From Theropithecus gelada (Eukaryota > Chordata > Mammalia > Primates > Cercopithecidae), in NCBI RefSeq assembly GCF_003255815.1, contig NC_037674.1, positions 4,937,622 to 5,001,621 on the forward strand: a DNA stretch of 64,000 bases. The letters are read 5' to 3'. A model generated the notes under the pieces. It was not told the DNA's origin and made no database searches. It was given only the letters and a program-made list of their open reading frames with translations. The position numbers and the translations under genes are program-made. The number at the start of each line of letters is the position of its first letter. Position 1 is the first letter of the stretch. Below, one piece after another: positions 45,299 through 57,640 of the stretch.

Positions 45299-45635
45299 TT
45301 TTTTTATTTTTTATTTTATTTATTAATTAATTAATTAATTAATTTATTTATTTTGAGATGGAGTCTTGCTCTGTCACCCAGGCTGGAGTGCGGTGGTGTG
45401 ATCTCGGCTCACTGCAAGCTCAGCCTCCCAGGTTCATGCCATTCTCCTGCCTCAGCCTCCCGTGTAGCTGGGACTACAGGTGCCCGCCACCGCACCCGGC
45501 TAATTTTTTGTATTTTTAGTAGAGATGGGGTTTCACCGCCTTAGCCAGGATGGTCTCGATCTCCTGACCTCGTGATCTGCCCGTCTCAGCCTCCCAAAGT
45601 GCTGGGATTTCAGGCGTGAGCCACCACGCCCGGCC
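45299..45635 (-). mobile_element. AluY SINE in the ERV 5' LTR, antisense
   Basis: Full antisense Alu with a TTAA/TTTA tail repeat. The flanks AGGCTCCCTTTA match on both sides. It is low in divergence and carries the young-type words ctcgtgatctgcccgtctc. Confidence 0.94.
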
Positions 45636-45687
45636 AGGCTCCCTTTAAAAGTGCTCACTTTATGCTCCAAAAGTGAGGTGGTACCCT

Positions 45688-46054
45688 TGTATTAGTCTGT
45701 TCTTGCATTGGTAGAAATAACCTGAGACTGGGCAATTTATAAAGAAAACGGGTTTGATTGGCTCACAGTTCTGCAGGCTTTACAGGAAGCATGATGCTGG
45801 CATCTGCTCAGCCTTCTGGGGAGGCCTCAGGAAATACAATCCTGGTAGAAGGTGAAGTAGGCATGTCACATGGCCAGAGCGGGAGCAAGGTGGCAGGGGA
45901 GGAAGGTGCCAAACTTTTAAACAACCAGATCTTGTGAGATCTAACTCATAATCACAACAACAGCACCAAGGGGGATGAGGCTAAACCATTAATGAGAAAG
46001 CAACTACTATGACCTAATCACCTCCCACAAGGCTGTCCTCCAACACTGGGGATT
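45688..46054 (-). mobile_element. MaLR-type LTR inside the ERV 5' LTR
   Basis: Reversed MaLR LTR: tattagtctgttcttgcatt, gagactgggcaatttataaag, tctgcaggctttacaggaagc, tccaacactggggattatg. It occupies the place where about 130 bases of the ERV LTR (present in the 3' LTR at roughly 54370-54490) should be. The ERV LTR resumes with gctcgattttaca at about 46065. Confidence 0.75.
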
Positions 46055-48192
46055 ATGTCTGCCGCTCGATTTTACAGGCTGATCTTTATTAGAAAGGAAA
46101 ATAATTTGAAGCCGGTTTTCATTAAAAAGAAAAGCCTTACCAAGGACTCCTCCCATACCTTTACTATCTGCCTAAGTAATTTATTCTTAACTATATCAAT
46201 GTCTGCTGCCTTCAACACTTTGCCGGTACAAAGAAAGTGACCTCCAAAAAACTGGCAAACTTTGGAACTGGGTAAGTTGGGCAGAATGCCCCCGACCACT
46301 CTCTGAGGTGTTGCTGAGGCCCTGCTGTACTTAAGACTTGGCTGCTGGTGACATCATTTGAACGTTTGTATTTGTCTGCCTGTGCAGCACCATAGGAGCT
46401 TTGCTCAGCTTGGACTCAGCTGTCTATGGAGCCATTTGGACCTAGGGAGTGGGATCTAGGACCTCACCCAACCCCCTTGACTGCGGACTCGTTTGGAAGC
46501 AGGCTGTTTGTTTGCATGTGTCGATATATTACTTTGTGTGTGTGCCTTGATTCCTCCTGTACTCTCCACCTCCAGTTTCACCCTCCTGATTATCTGGGAG
46601 AGCTGCCCACCTGGGGTACTGAGACTTCCTGATGGAAGGTAAATGAGAATGGTGGGGGCAGTCACCCCACGCTGTCTAGTGGCTGGAAGGCTCCAGAAAT
46701 TCCTATCAGTTGCTTTAATATTTTTGTTACCCTCTTTTCTTTCTCACACTCTAATAAGAAGCTGGTTCTTATGCAGAGGGTGGCCAGGCTACACCTTTCT
46801 CTGTTTTCTTTTCTGCTTTAAATCGCTGTTACTTTTCTACTGGTGCGATGATAAAACCACTGTTTGGATCCAACCTTTTTTTTTCTGTTTTTATTGTTGT
46901 TGTTGTTGTTGTTTGTTGGTTTGTTTGGAAACTGGTGAGTTTGTATTGATATCTTATGGCTAGAATTCTGAAATAAAAGCTATAGGAAAGTTAAGGAGTA
47001 TTCATAAATTAAGTGAATAAGCCCCAATGCTTTACAAGTTCATGTGACTTAAGTAAAATCTTTAATAAATAAGCTGACTTTAAAATTATTGGTAAAATAA
47101 TATGATAAATGTCTTGAGAATTGCCGACATACAAAATACAAACCCAGCCCCAAACAGAAATATCTTTCTATAATTTTTATAAATAAGACATTTGATATTA
47201 TTTAATGAAAATAGCCAAATCTGAGTTAACAACAAAATGCTCATATATTTAACTTTACAATTCTTACTTAGATAAACACCTGATGTTCACAAGTTTTAAA
47301 AATGGTTACCATGGAAATAACTTTAAATAATGACTGACCTTGTGTAAAATATCAGTTTTCAGAAGTAATCTAAATAAATGGTTAAAAATGGGAAAATTGG
47401 GTTTATATAAATGAGACAAATGCTTGTCAGTAAACTTTTTGTATAATTTAAAATCTTAAACTCATTTTGAATGGTCATCGGATATCTGGGTTATTTCCAA
47501 TTAAGAAAGAGTTACTATATGGGAAACGTGTTCCAAAATTGTGGAATGGTTTTCATCTGTAAAATGCTAATATCTGATAAGCAGTTTAGGATTTCTTGCT
47601 TCCTAGGTTGGTATAAAATGTTCCAAAGAAGATGTCTTCTTATTGAGAAAAAGAATATTGTCTAATTTGAAAGTTATCTAAAAGTTAATTCAGATTATGG
47701 ACTTGAAAACATTATTGCCTCCATGTAACTGTCTATGTTGCTTTTAAAGTTCTTGTGCTGTTAAATTATAAGGCTTTGACTCTTGAGTCTGAAAAGAGTA
47801 CATGATAATGTTATGTCTAGCCTTAATTCTCTTGAGTAGTTAAAATCCTTTGCAAGCTCAAAAATGGCTGCTTTAGACGCCATCTGGAAAAGCACTAGCT
47901 GTTGCCTTGTGCTAGAGCTCAGAAGCTGAGGCTTTCCTCTTCCACGTGGGAATTGTAGGTTCAATTCCTAGATTTGATAATGAGTCATTTCTGTGTTGAT
48001 AGTTGTGAAACTTTTGCCATTTGTTGATTATTTTTCCCTCCAGGGACAACTTGTGATTTTATGTCTTGAATTTTCTTTTATCTGAGATACCCTAGGGGCA
48101 ATTCTGGATCTTGTGAAAATTGTTTGCCATCTCTTTGGAGACACCTCATGCATCCGTGGTTAAGTCATAACTTTAGTGAAGGCCTATTGGGT
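46055..48192 (+). mobile_element. ERV leader / 5' internal region
   Basis: Noncoding retroviral internal sequence. The block 47795-48130 is shared with the ERV at 63455-63800 (tgataatgttatg/tcatggctagcc, aggttcaattcct, cttttgccatttgttgatt). A GTT repeat lies at 46890-46912. Confidence 0.6.
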
Positions 48193-48338
48193 TCTCTTGG
48201 GAGCACACCTTTTGGGGAAAAAAAAGAGCTTAAAAATCAGAAGTATCAGCTATTTGTCCCAGTTAGAGTCTGCTAATAAGAGGTTTTAAAAGATTTTCTT
48301 TAAAAAGCTCTCTGGTTAAAAGTCAGCTTCACTAGGAC

Positions 48339-48634
48339 AGGCGTGTGGCTCACGCCTGTAATCCCAGCACTACGGGAGGCCAAGGTGGGTGGATCACGAG
48401 GTCAAGAGATCGAGAGTGACCTGGCCAACATGGTGAAACCCCATCTCCACTAAAAACACAAAAATTACCCAGGCGTGGTGGTGCGTGCCTGTAGTCTCAG
48501 CTACTTGGGAGGCTGAGGCGGGAGAATTACTTGAACCTGGGAGGTGGTGGCTGCAGTGAGCCGAGATTGCGCCACTGCACTCCAGCCTGGCGACAGAGCG
48601 AGACTCCATCTCAAAAAAAAAAAAAAAAAAAAAA
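48339..48634 (+). mobile_element. Alu SINE (first of two identical copies)
   Basis: Sense Alu, slightly diverged (gacaggcgtgtggctcacg to the A22 tail). The copy at 48785-49079 is the same element repeated in the assembly, not an independent insertion. Confidence 0.93.
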
Positions 48635-48784
48635 GTCNTCTCTTGGGAGCACACCTTTTGGGGAAAAAAAAGAGCTTAAAAATCAGAAGTATCAGCTATT
48701 TGTCCCAGTTAGAGTCTGCTAATAAGAGGTTTTAAAAGATTTTCTTTAAAAAGCTCTCTGGTTAAAAGTCAGCTTCACTAGGAC

Positions 48785-49079
48785 AGGCGTGTGGCTCACG
48801 CCTGTAATCCCAGCACTACGGGAGGCCAAGGTGGGTGGATCACGAGGTCAAGAGATCGAGAGTGACCTGGCCAACATGGTGAAACCCCATCTCCACTAAA
48901 AACACAAAAATTACCCAGGCGTGGTGGTGCGTGCCTGTAGTCTCAGCTACTTGGGAGGCTGAGGCGGGAGAATTACTTGAACCTGGGAGGTGGTGGCTGC
49001 AGTGAGCCGAGATTGCGCCACTGCACTCCAGCCTGGCGACAGAGCGAGACTCCATCTCAAAAAAAAAAAAAAAAAAAAA
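48785..49079 (+). mobile_element. Alu SINE (second copy within the duplication)
   Basis: Identical to 48339-48634 except for one base fewer in the A tail. Even private mutations (for example cactacgggaggcc) are shared. Confidence 0.93.
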
Positions 49080-49082
49080 GTC

Positions 49083-51917
49083 AGCTTACCTAAAAGTTGA
49101 TAGCCAGGTCTCTTTCTGTATATATAAATTCAAAAGGCCTTTATGCTTTTCCTCTTCTTGGATCTCTCTCTCTCTCTCTCTTTTTTTTTCTTTTCTTTTC
49201 TTCTTCTCAGCCAATTGAATTCCATTTGTTTTCTTGCCACCTTTGATGCCCACATTAGAGGACCTAAGGTCATTTCTGACAGTCTGGGACTCCTTGCTTG
49301 AGATAAACAGAGCAGGTGCCACAGACTCTATTTTGGGAGAAACCTTTATTTTCTTCTTGGAATCCCAGGAATTATAAGTGGACAGACCCCTCTCAAAATC
49401 TAAGGCTCTTGTTTTATTTTGCATGTGTTACCTGAGTTTTTTGTCTTTGGGTGGACAACAGAAATTACTTTGCATTATGAGAGGAGTTTTAGCCTTGGTG
49501 TGTAATTGTGAGGTAGGGGATATATTTTTAGGGAAGACCAATGGCAGTTGCTTATAGTGAACGGTCATTCCTGTAGGCTGATATTCCTTTCTTCTCATGG
49601 TTAAATAAAAAATAATGCTGTAGGGCAACTAAACGGTATGGAATGGGGGATGAGCTGATTACAGAATGGGCTGATTGGCCTGGCTTTGCCCACCAGCCTT
49701 GGGGGAATGTTCTTGAAGTGAAATGCATGGTAAAAGCACTGCACTTGGTTCTGTGGTATTTCGCTCTTTTTTGAGACTCAGGATTCGGTATAAAAATGGG
49801 GTCTTTAATTTTTTTTTAATCTGTTCTGCTTTCTAGCAGTGCCTCCTTCTCAGGTATGGTAAATATTAGGTCCTAGAAACTGCATGCTTTCTCAGTTCCT
49901 CAAAGGGCTCCACTGTGAAACCAGCAATCCAATTAAGAAACTTAAAAACCAGCAAATGAAAAATTGTGCAACTACTGATTTTCTTCTGCCTGTCTGTGTA
50001 TGTATATATTTGTGTTGTGTATGTGAACTTGTATATGTAAGAGCGCCAATTATTTGGTTTAAAGAAAAATAAGTGCTTAAGTGAAACATACTGGTCAGAA
50101 AAAACAGAAACTTGAATGACTTTAGGTCACATGATGCTAATAATATTTGAAAACTAAAGACAGTCCAAAAGGTTATTGGTAAATAAAATAAGCAATTCTT
50201 CAATGTTTAGATGTTTGGTTTACATTAGGCAGGTCAGATACTGTTTGCTGGATGCTTTAAGGTCATGAGCTGCTTTTCTGAGTTTTAATAATCATTTGAC
50301 TTGCCTATTTTATAGCCAGTAGATTCTAAGTAAGACCTGGTGACATATGGAGTTAGCCAGGTCCCTTGGGCAGGCTGGAAAATGTCATTGTCTGTGGCTT
50401 GCTCCTTGTCCTGGGCTCTGCCATCTGATACGTGGTTAAAATTGCTACTTACCAGATTTTTCACTAGAACTAAAAGTTGCTAAGAGTTAACATTTTAATA
50501 TGTACTTGAGACTACTGAAGAAATAGTTTTGCAGGCAAGGTGTATAAGGAACGTCGAATGTGTTTTTGGTAAAAGATTTTAAGAAGGTATGGAAATATGA
50601 TTTTGTTAAAGGGGATATAATTTTGTCTGGTTCAGAGGTTTTTAAGGACGTCCTAACCTAAAATAGTAATAGGACTAAACCGAAGGTTTAAACAAGTTGT
50701 AAACAATTTTTTAAATTTTGATCTTGTAAAGGAAGTTCTGTAGATAAGAGGAAGTTGGCTGTGATTTGAAGGGGATTCATTCATTCTTCTGGAAATTATA
50801 CATTAGAATAAAAGCACACTGATGCAGGGCCAGAATCTAGGCCCATGTGTCTGAACAGCACGGGTTTTTTTTATAGAGTTGATCTGATGCTTAACAAAAA
50901 AATTTAAGGCTTATTGAAATCTTACATTATAGTCAAACTAAGATTAAATAGATTTGTCTATAAGGTTTTATTAAGAATTGGGTTTAATTAATGGTACACT
51001 ATTGCAAAGGTAAAATCTGGCTTCCTCTTTTGGACAGGATTTTCATTTTCATCTGATATTAATGGATAATGAAAGAGTTTTGTTTGCTGTTTGAATAAAT
51101 GACAGAAGAAAAAAAGGGAAGGCAAAAAAAGACAGATTCAGTTGGCCTTATAGAGTTTATATTGGGTTTTGTTTGGAAAGGTGATTCTACCCTCTATCAA
51201 TGGCTAAATATTTTCCCTCTAATTTATAAGGACCTGGGTTTCTAATTTATAATATTAAGTGTTTAAATCTTTGATATTTGAAAAACTTTCCAAAGTTAAG
51301 TTCTAAATTAAGCCTTTTTTGATCTGGTTAACCCTATTAGATATTAGGTTTTCTCAAGTCCAGAAGAGACATATTGGGCTTATTTGGTATATTAAAATCA
51401 TAAAGTAAACATTATCAAATATAAAATATTATTTAACTTTCTTTAGGATATATTCATGTAAGGATGTTATTAGTATGTGTTCCAAAATAATATAAGATTC
51501 ATGTAACTCTGATGCGTCTCAGTATATGTTATCAGTAATAATTATGATAGCTCTATTAAACTATGTGTGCCACAGAGACGACCAGATGCTAACTGTGCTG
51601 CTCTGAGATTTTATCGTCCTAACAGTTATTTTCCTTTGATTATTTTCAAAGGCAGTTTTATAATACAGACATATGACTCTGACAGGCACTCTTGAATGCA
51701 AGTTTCTGATAACTTTGGAGACTGTGACATTAAAATAGAAGAAATAAACTTCCAAGACTCCCATAGAGAGCCAATGTGTTCAGGAATATCACACAGAACA
51801 GGAGTTAATTACATAGACTCAACTAATAGAGGAGTGAAATAATCTTTTACTACTTTTTGTTTAAAACGTTTGGTGATTCTTTTTGTTTTGCTTTTCACTG
51901 TCTAAAAATCTTTCTCT

Positions 51918-51920
<3 letters not shown>
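49083..51920 (+). mobile_element. ERV internal region, decayed
   Basis: AT-rich retroviral internal sequence without a frame over about 110 codons. CT-rich simple repeat at 49165-49205. No motif can be named securely; the assignment is by position between the LTRs. Confidence 0.5.
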
Positions 51921-51948
<28 letters not shown>

Positions 51949-52229
51949 GAGACGGAGTCTGGCTCTATCACCCAGGCTGGAGTGCAGTGGCGCGATCTGG
52001 GCTCACTACAAGCTCCGCCTCCCAGGTTCATGCCATTCTGCTGCCTCAGCCTCCCGAGTAGCTGGGACTACAGGCACCCACCACCTCGCCCGGCTAAATT
52101 TTTTTGTATTTTTAGTAGAGACGGGGTTTCACCGTGTTAGCCAGATGGTCTCCATCTCCTGACCTCCTGATCCGCCTACCTTGGCCTCCCAAAGTGCTGG
52201 GATGACAGGCGTGAGCCACCGCGCCCGGC
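51921..52229 (-). mobile_element. Young AluY in the ERV, antisense
   Basis: Low-divergence antisense Alu (long T run, then gagacggagtctggctctatc, to ccaccgcgcccggcc). The flanks CTTTCTCTTCT form a target duplication. Confidence 0.95.
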
Positions 52230-53944
52230 CACCTTTCTCTTCTGTTAAGCTATTTGCAGCTTTTAACGATTGGGTAAAATACGCTTCTGTTAAGAAAGCT
52301 TGAAGGACATTTCTTTCTCTCTACCTGATTTCCCCAGAATTTAAGGACTACTTATAAGCATATTTAATTTATGGCAGTATAGTTATTTGCATAATCCAGT
52401 AAGAATCTGTTTTCTTTTGTAGCAGGACACAATTGGAGAAACTGGTTATTTACCAAGGCTTTGACTGGGATGGCACACTTTCAGATACAAACAGACTCCT
52501 TTAAAGAGCAAAGTTGACTTATAAAGCCAATAAAAGCTTCTTGGGAAATTTGGCCTCATACTTTGTCTAGGCAGTCCCTGCACAGGGTTTCTGGCTTATG
52601 GTAAGTGAAGAATGTCACTTTCTGACAGGTCAAGGAGTCCCAAATTATCTTGGGACCACAAGCAGAGGAATTCACTCAATTCATACAAATATTTGCAGGC
52701 ACAGATAAAGCCATGGCTGGGCTCAATGCTTTTAAAGTCTAATTTGAGATTCCTTATGGAATAAAGTTTCAGCAAAGCCAAATTTAAAAAGAACCGATGT
52801 GGCCAATAATCATTCTTGCTGCACTATTTGCACATACTCAGGCCAAGCGTAATAAGACTAAAACTTATTTTGTCATAAATTGCTCCTACTATGATTTGTC
52901 TTTAGTATAAACTGGGACTGAAGGGAGAATTATACGTTTCAGTAAAAACTATAGTATACTTGTTGTTAGACTCCAGTCTTGTCCACTGTTTTTTTATTGT
53001 TCTATGCAATTTGGCCTGAGTCCTGAATTCTTTCTGGGATATAAGTCTCAAATTAACACTTTTAAATTTTTCTCCCTTTTTTCTGATTTTGACTAAATGA
53101 AATGACTACTACATTATTCTTTGTAATACAGGCAAGAAAAACATGTCAGACTGCCACTACCTTCCTCCTCTGTAACTAAAGATGCTTTGAGTCTAACATC
53201 TGGATAAATTGTGCCTAACATTACACTTTGTTTTTCTTCTGTTTCCACAGAAATGTCTCTTATTAAAAATCTGTTTGCCTTTATTATATACAGAGGCCTC
53301 ACCCATCTGCAATATCACTTCCTAGATGAGATGCAACTATTTAACAAAACTAATCTATTCTCAAGAACTAGACAGGATTATGACTGCTTTCATAAGTATT
53401 CACAGTTCTTCCTGTAACCTGTTGAATAGACACGTAGCCAACCTTTCATCACAACCAGTTACTATTAGAAATGGGGGGCATGCATTATAATTAAAACTAA
53501 CATCTGTGTATACATCCCAGACGATTTGGAAAATGTCTCAGATAGCCCTGCAAGATATGCACCAATAAAAGAAAGCTATGCCTTATCCCACATTGTCACT
53601 GGACCAATGGTTAGCGTCCTGGTCAGGTCAGGACAAGGTGGAAAAAGCCGCTTGTAACCTTGGCCCTGGTTGCAGAAGTGGACATTTCCCTGTGTTGTGA
53701 AGTGTTCTGCTGTTGCGCCCTCTGTAGTGAGAATACAAGACAGCCTTTCCCAGAGACTTTCTAGAGCTTGCACCGTAATGGTCCAAACATATCGTCTGTA
53801 AGTGCAGGTATTGTGAATATTTCCACCTCCAAAGAGGGCAGTTTCATCCTGACACCCAATGCGTATACCCTCTTTCAGCAGGAAGCAGCCAGAACGCATA
53901 TGCCACAAAAGTCCTGCAGAAATAAAATGGAACTTGGCAGTAGG
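52230..53944 (+). mobile_element. ERV 3' internal region (env position), decayed
   Basis: Between the AluY and the 3' LTR. Plus-strand frames are short and interrupted. The location just before the 3' LTR makes this the env position, and I see Cys/Asn-bearing short blocks, but no intact surface or transmembrane protein. Confidence 0.45.
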
Positions 53945-54501
53945 GAATTGTAACCAAGTGCCCCCAGTTTTCAAAGAGAGAGTTTAATTATTTTGTTTAT
54001 CTCTCTCATTTTCTCTTCCCTCATTTTCCCCAATTTCTATTTAGCCCTTTAGGATTACAGATATAGCCTTTTACCTGCCCTTCACCAGACACTCCCTACA
54101 GAACAAGTTCATCTAACTCCATGCTTAGGAGATCCCGAAAGGAATTCTAACCCACCAGCAGGTTGCCTCGAGAGATAACAGTCAATTTACAACCAGTAGT
54201 ATGCCTGCCCATGAAGATGCCAGCAGTCACCAGCTTGACCTCCCTGTAGATAAGACACTAAGCTAACATGCAGACCCCTCACCTGCTTGCTTGCCCACCA
54301 CCCACATGCTGTTCATGTTAGGTACGCTTTAAATGTGCTCAAATTCTTCTCCAAAAGTGAAGTGATACCCTGAAAGCAGGAAGCTGGCAATTTTTCCCCT
54401 AAGCTAGCTTTGAAATACAAAGTCACTTTCTTTATACCAAACCTCACTCTTAGTAGTTGGACTCTGCAAGTGGTGAGTGACTGAACCAGCATTTTGATTA
54501 C
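53945..54501 (+). mobile_element. ERV 3' LTR
   Basis: Partner of the 5' LTR at 44911. It retains the 3' portion lost from the 5' copy (ccctgaaagcaggaagctgg, then aatacaaagtcactttcttt and cattttgattaca). The end ...ttaca fits a retroviral CA terminus. Confidence 0.75.
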
Positions 54502-54507
54502 ACTATA

Positions 54508-55013
54508 AATTATGCTGCTATAAAGACACATGCACACGTATGTTTATTGCAGCACTATTCACAATAGCAAAGACTTGGAATCAACCCAAATGTCCATCAG
54601 TGACAGATTGGATTAAGAAAATGTGGCACATATACACCATGGAATACTATGCAGCCATAAAAAAGGATGAGTTTGCGTCCTTTGTAGGGACATGGATGCA
54701 GCTGGAAACCATCATTCTTAGCAAACTATCACAAGAACAGAAAACCAAACACCGCATGTTCTCACTCATAGGTGGGAACTGAACAATGAGATCACTTGGA
54801 CTCAGGAAGGGGAACATCACACACCGGGGCCTATCATGGGGAGGGGGGAGGGGGGAGGGATTGCATTGGGAGTTATACCTGATGTAAATGACGAGTTGAT
54901 GGGTGCAGTAGACCAACATGGCACAAGTATACATATGTAACAAACCTGCACGTTATGCACATGTACCCTACAACTTAAAGTATAATAATAATAAATAAAT
55001 TAAAAAAAAAAAA
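54508..55013 (+). mobile_element. L1PA-type L1, 5'-truncated, 3' end only
   Basis: Highly recognisable primate L1 3' end: gcagcactattcacaatagc, catggaatactatgcagcca, caccgcatgttctcactcat, a G-rich tract (54840-54858) and acttaaagtataataataataa, then an A tail. About 500 bp long. It inserted at the junction between the ERV 3' LTR and the MaLR LTR. Confidence 0.93.
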
Positions 55014-55412
55014 AAGAAATACTTGAGGCTGAGTAATTTACAAAGAAAAGGAGGTTTATTTTTTCTTGTAGTTCTGCAGGCTGTACAGGAAACGTGGTGC
55101 TGGCATCTGCTTCAGGTGAGGGCCTTAGGAAGCTTACAGTCATGACAGAAGGTGAGGGGGAGCCAGCATGTCACACAGTGAGAGAAGCAGCAAGAGAGAG
55201 AAGAGGAACTCCCAGGCTCCTTTAAACAACCAGATCTTGTGTGAACTAACTGAGCAGGAACTCACTAATCATCAAGAGTATGATGCCGAACCATTCATAA
55301 GGGATCCAGTCCCATGACCCACACCCCTGCCACTAGGCCCACCTTGAACATGGGTGCTCACATTTCAGCATGATATCTGGAGAGGACACAAATCCAAACC
55401 ATATCAAGAGGT
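55014..55412 (-). mobile_element. Remainder of the split MaLR LTR, antisense
   Basis: Continues the LTR begun at 44894: gaaatacttgaggctgagta, ctgcaggctgtacaggaaac, gaaccattcataagggatcc, acaaatccaaaccatatca. Together the two parts make one LTR separated by more than 10 kb of later insertions. Confidence 0.8.
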
Positions 55413-56278
55413 TGGGGAACGATTCTAATACAGCTATACAATTCTTCCCCGTATCTCCTCATTGTCTTTTTTCCTACCTGATGAAGTGATTCCAAGACCA
55501 GGGGGCTGGACTGTGCCCTTCACTTCATCTGGCACCGTTGGGGTTGACAGTGAATGCTACCATGTTTCCTCGTGGTTAGAATAGCTCTGTATTTTTATCT
55601 CTATGTAACCTCAGCCTGTATCAGTGGGACTGAGCTGAGAGGAAGGCACTTGATAGAAGAGTATTGCCAGCAGTACTATAGATCAAGATGGGTTGAGCAT
55701 GGCATCCCTCCCAAAGGTGGAGAGTTTGAGTAAAAATAAATGTCAAAGGGAGAGAAGGAGAAATAATAGCTGAGGATAAAAGAATAAATAAGTGGATTAT
55801 GCAATGAGAGAAGCCTAATGTTGTATTAATACCTCAAAAGAGGCTCAGAGCAAGAGAATGATATTATCTCTTAGCACAATTATACCAGATGCCCAGAAGG
55901 GTGAAGCAATGTGTTTTCCAAGACCACCCCTGCTTATGAAAACTGACAAAGTTGAATGGCAGCCTGCAAACTTGAGTGGGTTTCCCTCTAGGAAACATTC
56001 TGGTCACACTGTATGATGAACTGGACTGACTGTTAATGACTAATTGGGCTTGAAATTGAGTTAATAATTGATCATGCCTATGTGATGACCCATCCAGCAA
56101 AAAAAAAAAAAAAAGAAAAAAAGAAAGAAAGAAAAATAAGTAATAAGCTGGCAATAATAAGTAAACTGTTTTCCTGGCTTCTGTGAGTTTGCTAGAGAAT
56201 TTCTTGGTATATGGGGAAAGATCCCCACATATCTGATATCAGAAGTGACCTGTGTTGAGGATATAGTAGTAGAAAACA
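55413..56278. other. No recognised gene
   Basis: Unassigned. An A-rich GAAA repeat lies at 56101-56138. The block before it (tgatcatgcctatgtgatga) resembles ERVL LTR tails, but is too short to call. Confidence 0.4.
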
Positions 56279-56602
56279 GTTTTTTTTTTGTTTGTTTTTG
56301 TTGTTGTTGTTGTTGTTTTTGAGACAGAATCTCTCTCTGTCGCCCAGGCTGGAGTGCAGTGGCGCGATCTCAGCTCATGGCAAGTTCCGCCTTCCGGGTT
56401 CACACCATTCTCCTGCCTCAGCATCCTGAGTAGCTGGGACTACAGGCGCCGCCACCACGCCTGGCTAATTTTTTGTATTTTTAGTAGAGACAGGGTTTTA
56501 CTGTATTTCCCAGGATTGTCTCAGTCTCCTGACCTCATGATCTGCCTGCCTGGCCTCCCAAAGTGCTGGGATTACAGGCTTGAGCCACCACACCCAGGCA
56601 GA
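56279..56602 (-). mobile_element. Alu SINE, antisense, with GTT-repeat tail
   Basis: Full antisense Alu (gagacagaatctctctctgtc to ccaccacacccaggc). The tail side is a TTG/GTT microsatellite. The flanks AGAAAACAGTTTT and AGAAAACAATTTT are the duplication. Confidence 0.93.
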
Positions 56603-57640
56603 AAACAATTTTTTTAAAAAAAGATTGTAAAATTCAAATAGAAGAAACTTGCTTATTATTCATTTCCTGTCAATAATGTCAAAATTGATAACTGGTTTTG
56701 TAAAAATCTATGAAACTTATTAGAAAGGATAAAGAATAAAAACTACAGTAACCACAGATATAAAAATGTAATATTAATTCATATTCAACATCACATTTGC
56801 CTAAGTACACTAATAAATGCAATTTCAGACCTAAGAGCTAAAATACAGCTTTAACACCTAAAAGCTTATATTCCAGAAGGCCTTGCTTGCTATCTTGCAG
56901 TCCCTATGTAGCTTCTCAATCTCTCAATTACTTTTTTGCAACAGATGAAAGATTGGTAGAAGGCTATGGCCTCTAGAAGCTATAGTTGATGTGGGCCTGA
57001 AATACCTTAAAGGAGATACTTTGTTTAATCTTGGACGACTGAAGTCAGGTGTTTATCTTGCATCATAGTTCAGCCATATTCTGTAGTTCAAGCTATGTGT
57101 CTAAAAGACGTCATTCATTTTTGATATCTGACTTCTGACAGCTTTCAAGTTCCATAGCTCACGCTTCCTTTTGTGCCTCACATGTAGGCAATATGATGAG
57201 AAAATTTGGATACTCCTTCCTTTGGTACAGGTGGAGGAAATTAAAACCATGCATTGGAATCCTCATCCCAGCCACACTCCTTACTACCTTCAAACTACAA
57301 GTCCATTTTCTTTTTCCATTCTCTTAAGCCATTTTTGGACCTGCTTTGGAGCTGCCTTGCTTTCCCCAGAAATCTTCATTATGTGAGCCATAAACATATT
57401 TATACCCTCTTGAGTTGTGTGTGTCTTGTCAATTTGGATATCCAAACCAAATTTTGGGTGAGAGGTTCATCCTGTGTCATCGAGTTAGCTAGGACAGAAT
57501 ATCTGTTATATAGTGGGGTTTTCATTTGTTTGCCTGTTTTTAATCTTTACTCAATTTTGAGGTTCTTTCTAGAGGCTGGTCAGTTCCTCTTCTTAAACAG
57601 TTCCGTAAATCCATACCCCAACCACTTTCCTTATTAGAAT
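56603..57640. other. No recognised gene
   Basis: Unassigned AT-rich sequence. Open frames up to 127 codons (57254-57637, plus strand) have no recognisable domain or supporting signals. Confidence 0.4.

Larger units (their letters stand above)
48193..49082. repeat. 445-bp direct duplication around an N (probable assembly error)
   Basis: Segment 48193-48637 is repeated at 48639-49082, separated by a single N at 48638. I saw no mismatch, apart from an A run of 22 in the first copy and 21 in the second. Each copy includes the same Alu. This pattern is expected when two contigs ending in the same poly(A) tract overlap and are joined without merging. Confidence 0.93.
44911..54501 (+). mobile_element. 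Class I-like ERV provirus, 9.6 kb, decayed
   Basis: Two related LTRs bound the element. The 5' LTR starts agccaagtgcccccattt (about 44917) and the 3' LTR starts aaccaagtgcccccagtt (about 53952). Both contain ttcaccagacactccctac, gcttaggagatcc and acccaccag(g/c)aggttgcct. The internal part (46055-53940) has only short broken frames, including an env-position stretch near 53.0-53.9 kb. Later insertions are an Alu and a MaLR-like LTR in the 5' LTR, an Alu at 48339 (duplicated in the assembly) and an AluY at 51921. Confidence 0.8.

Noticed and set aside
48394..48654. Frame containing an unknown residue (X)
   Set aside because: It is Alu sequence crossing the N at an assembly join.
53576..53974. 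132-codon minus-strand frame near the ERV 3' LTR
   Set aside because: Antisense to the ERV env-position sequence and running into the LTR. No recognisable motif.
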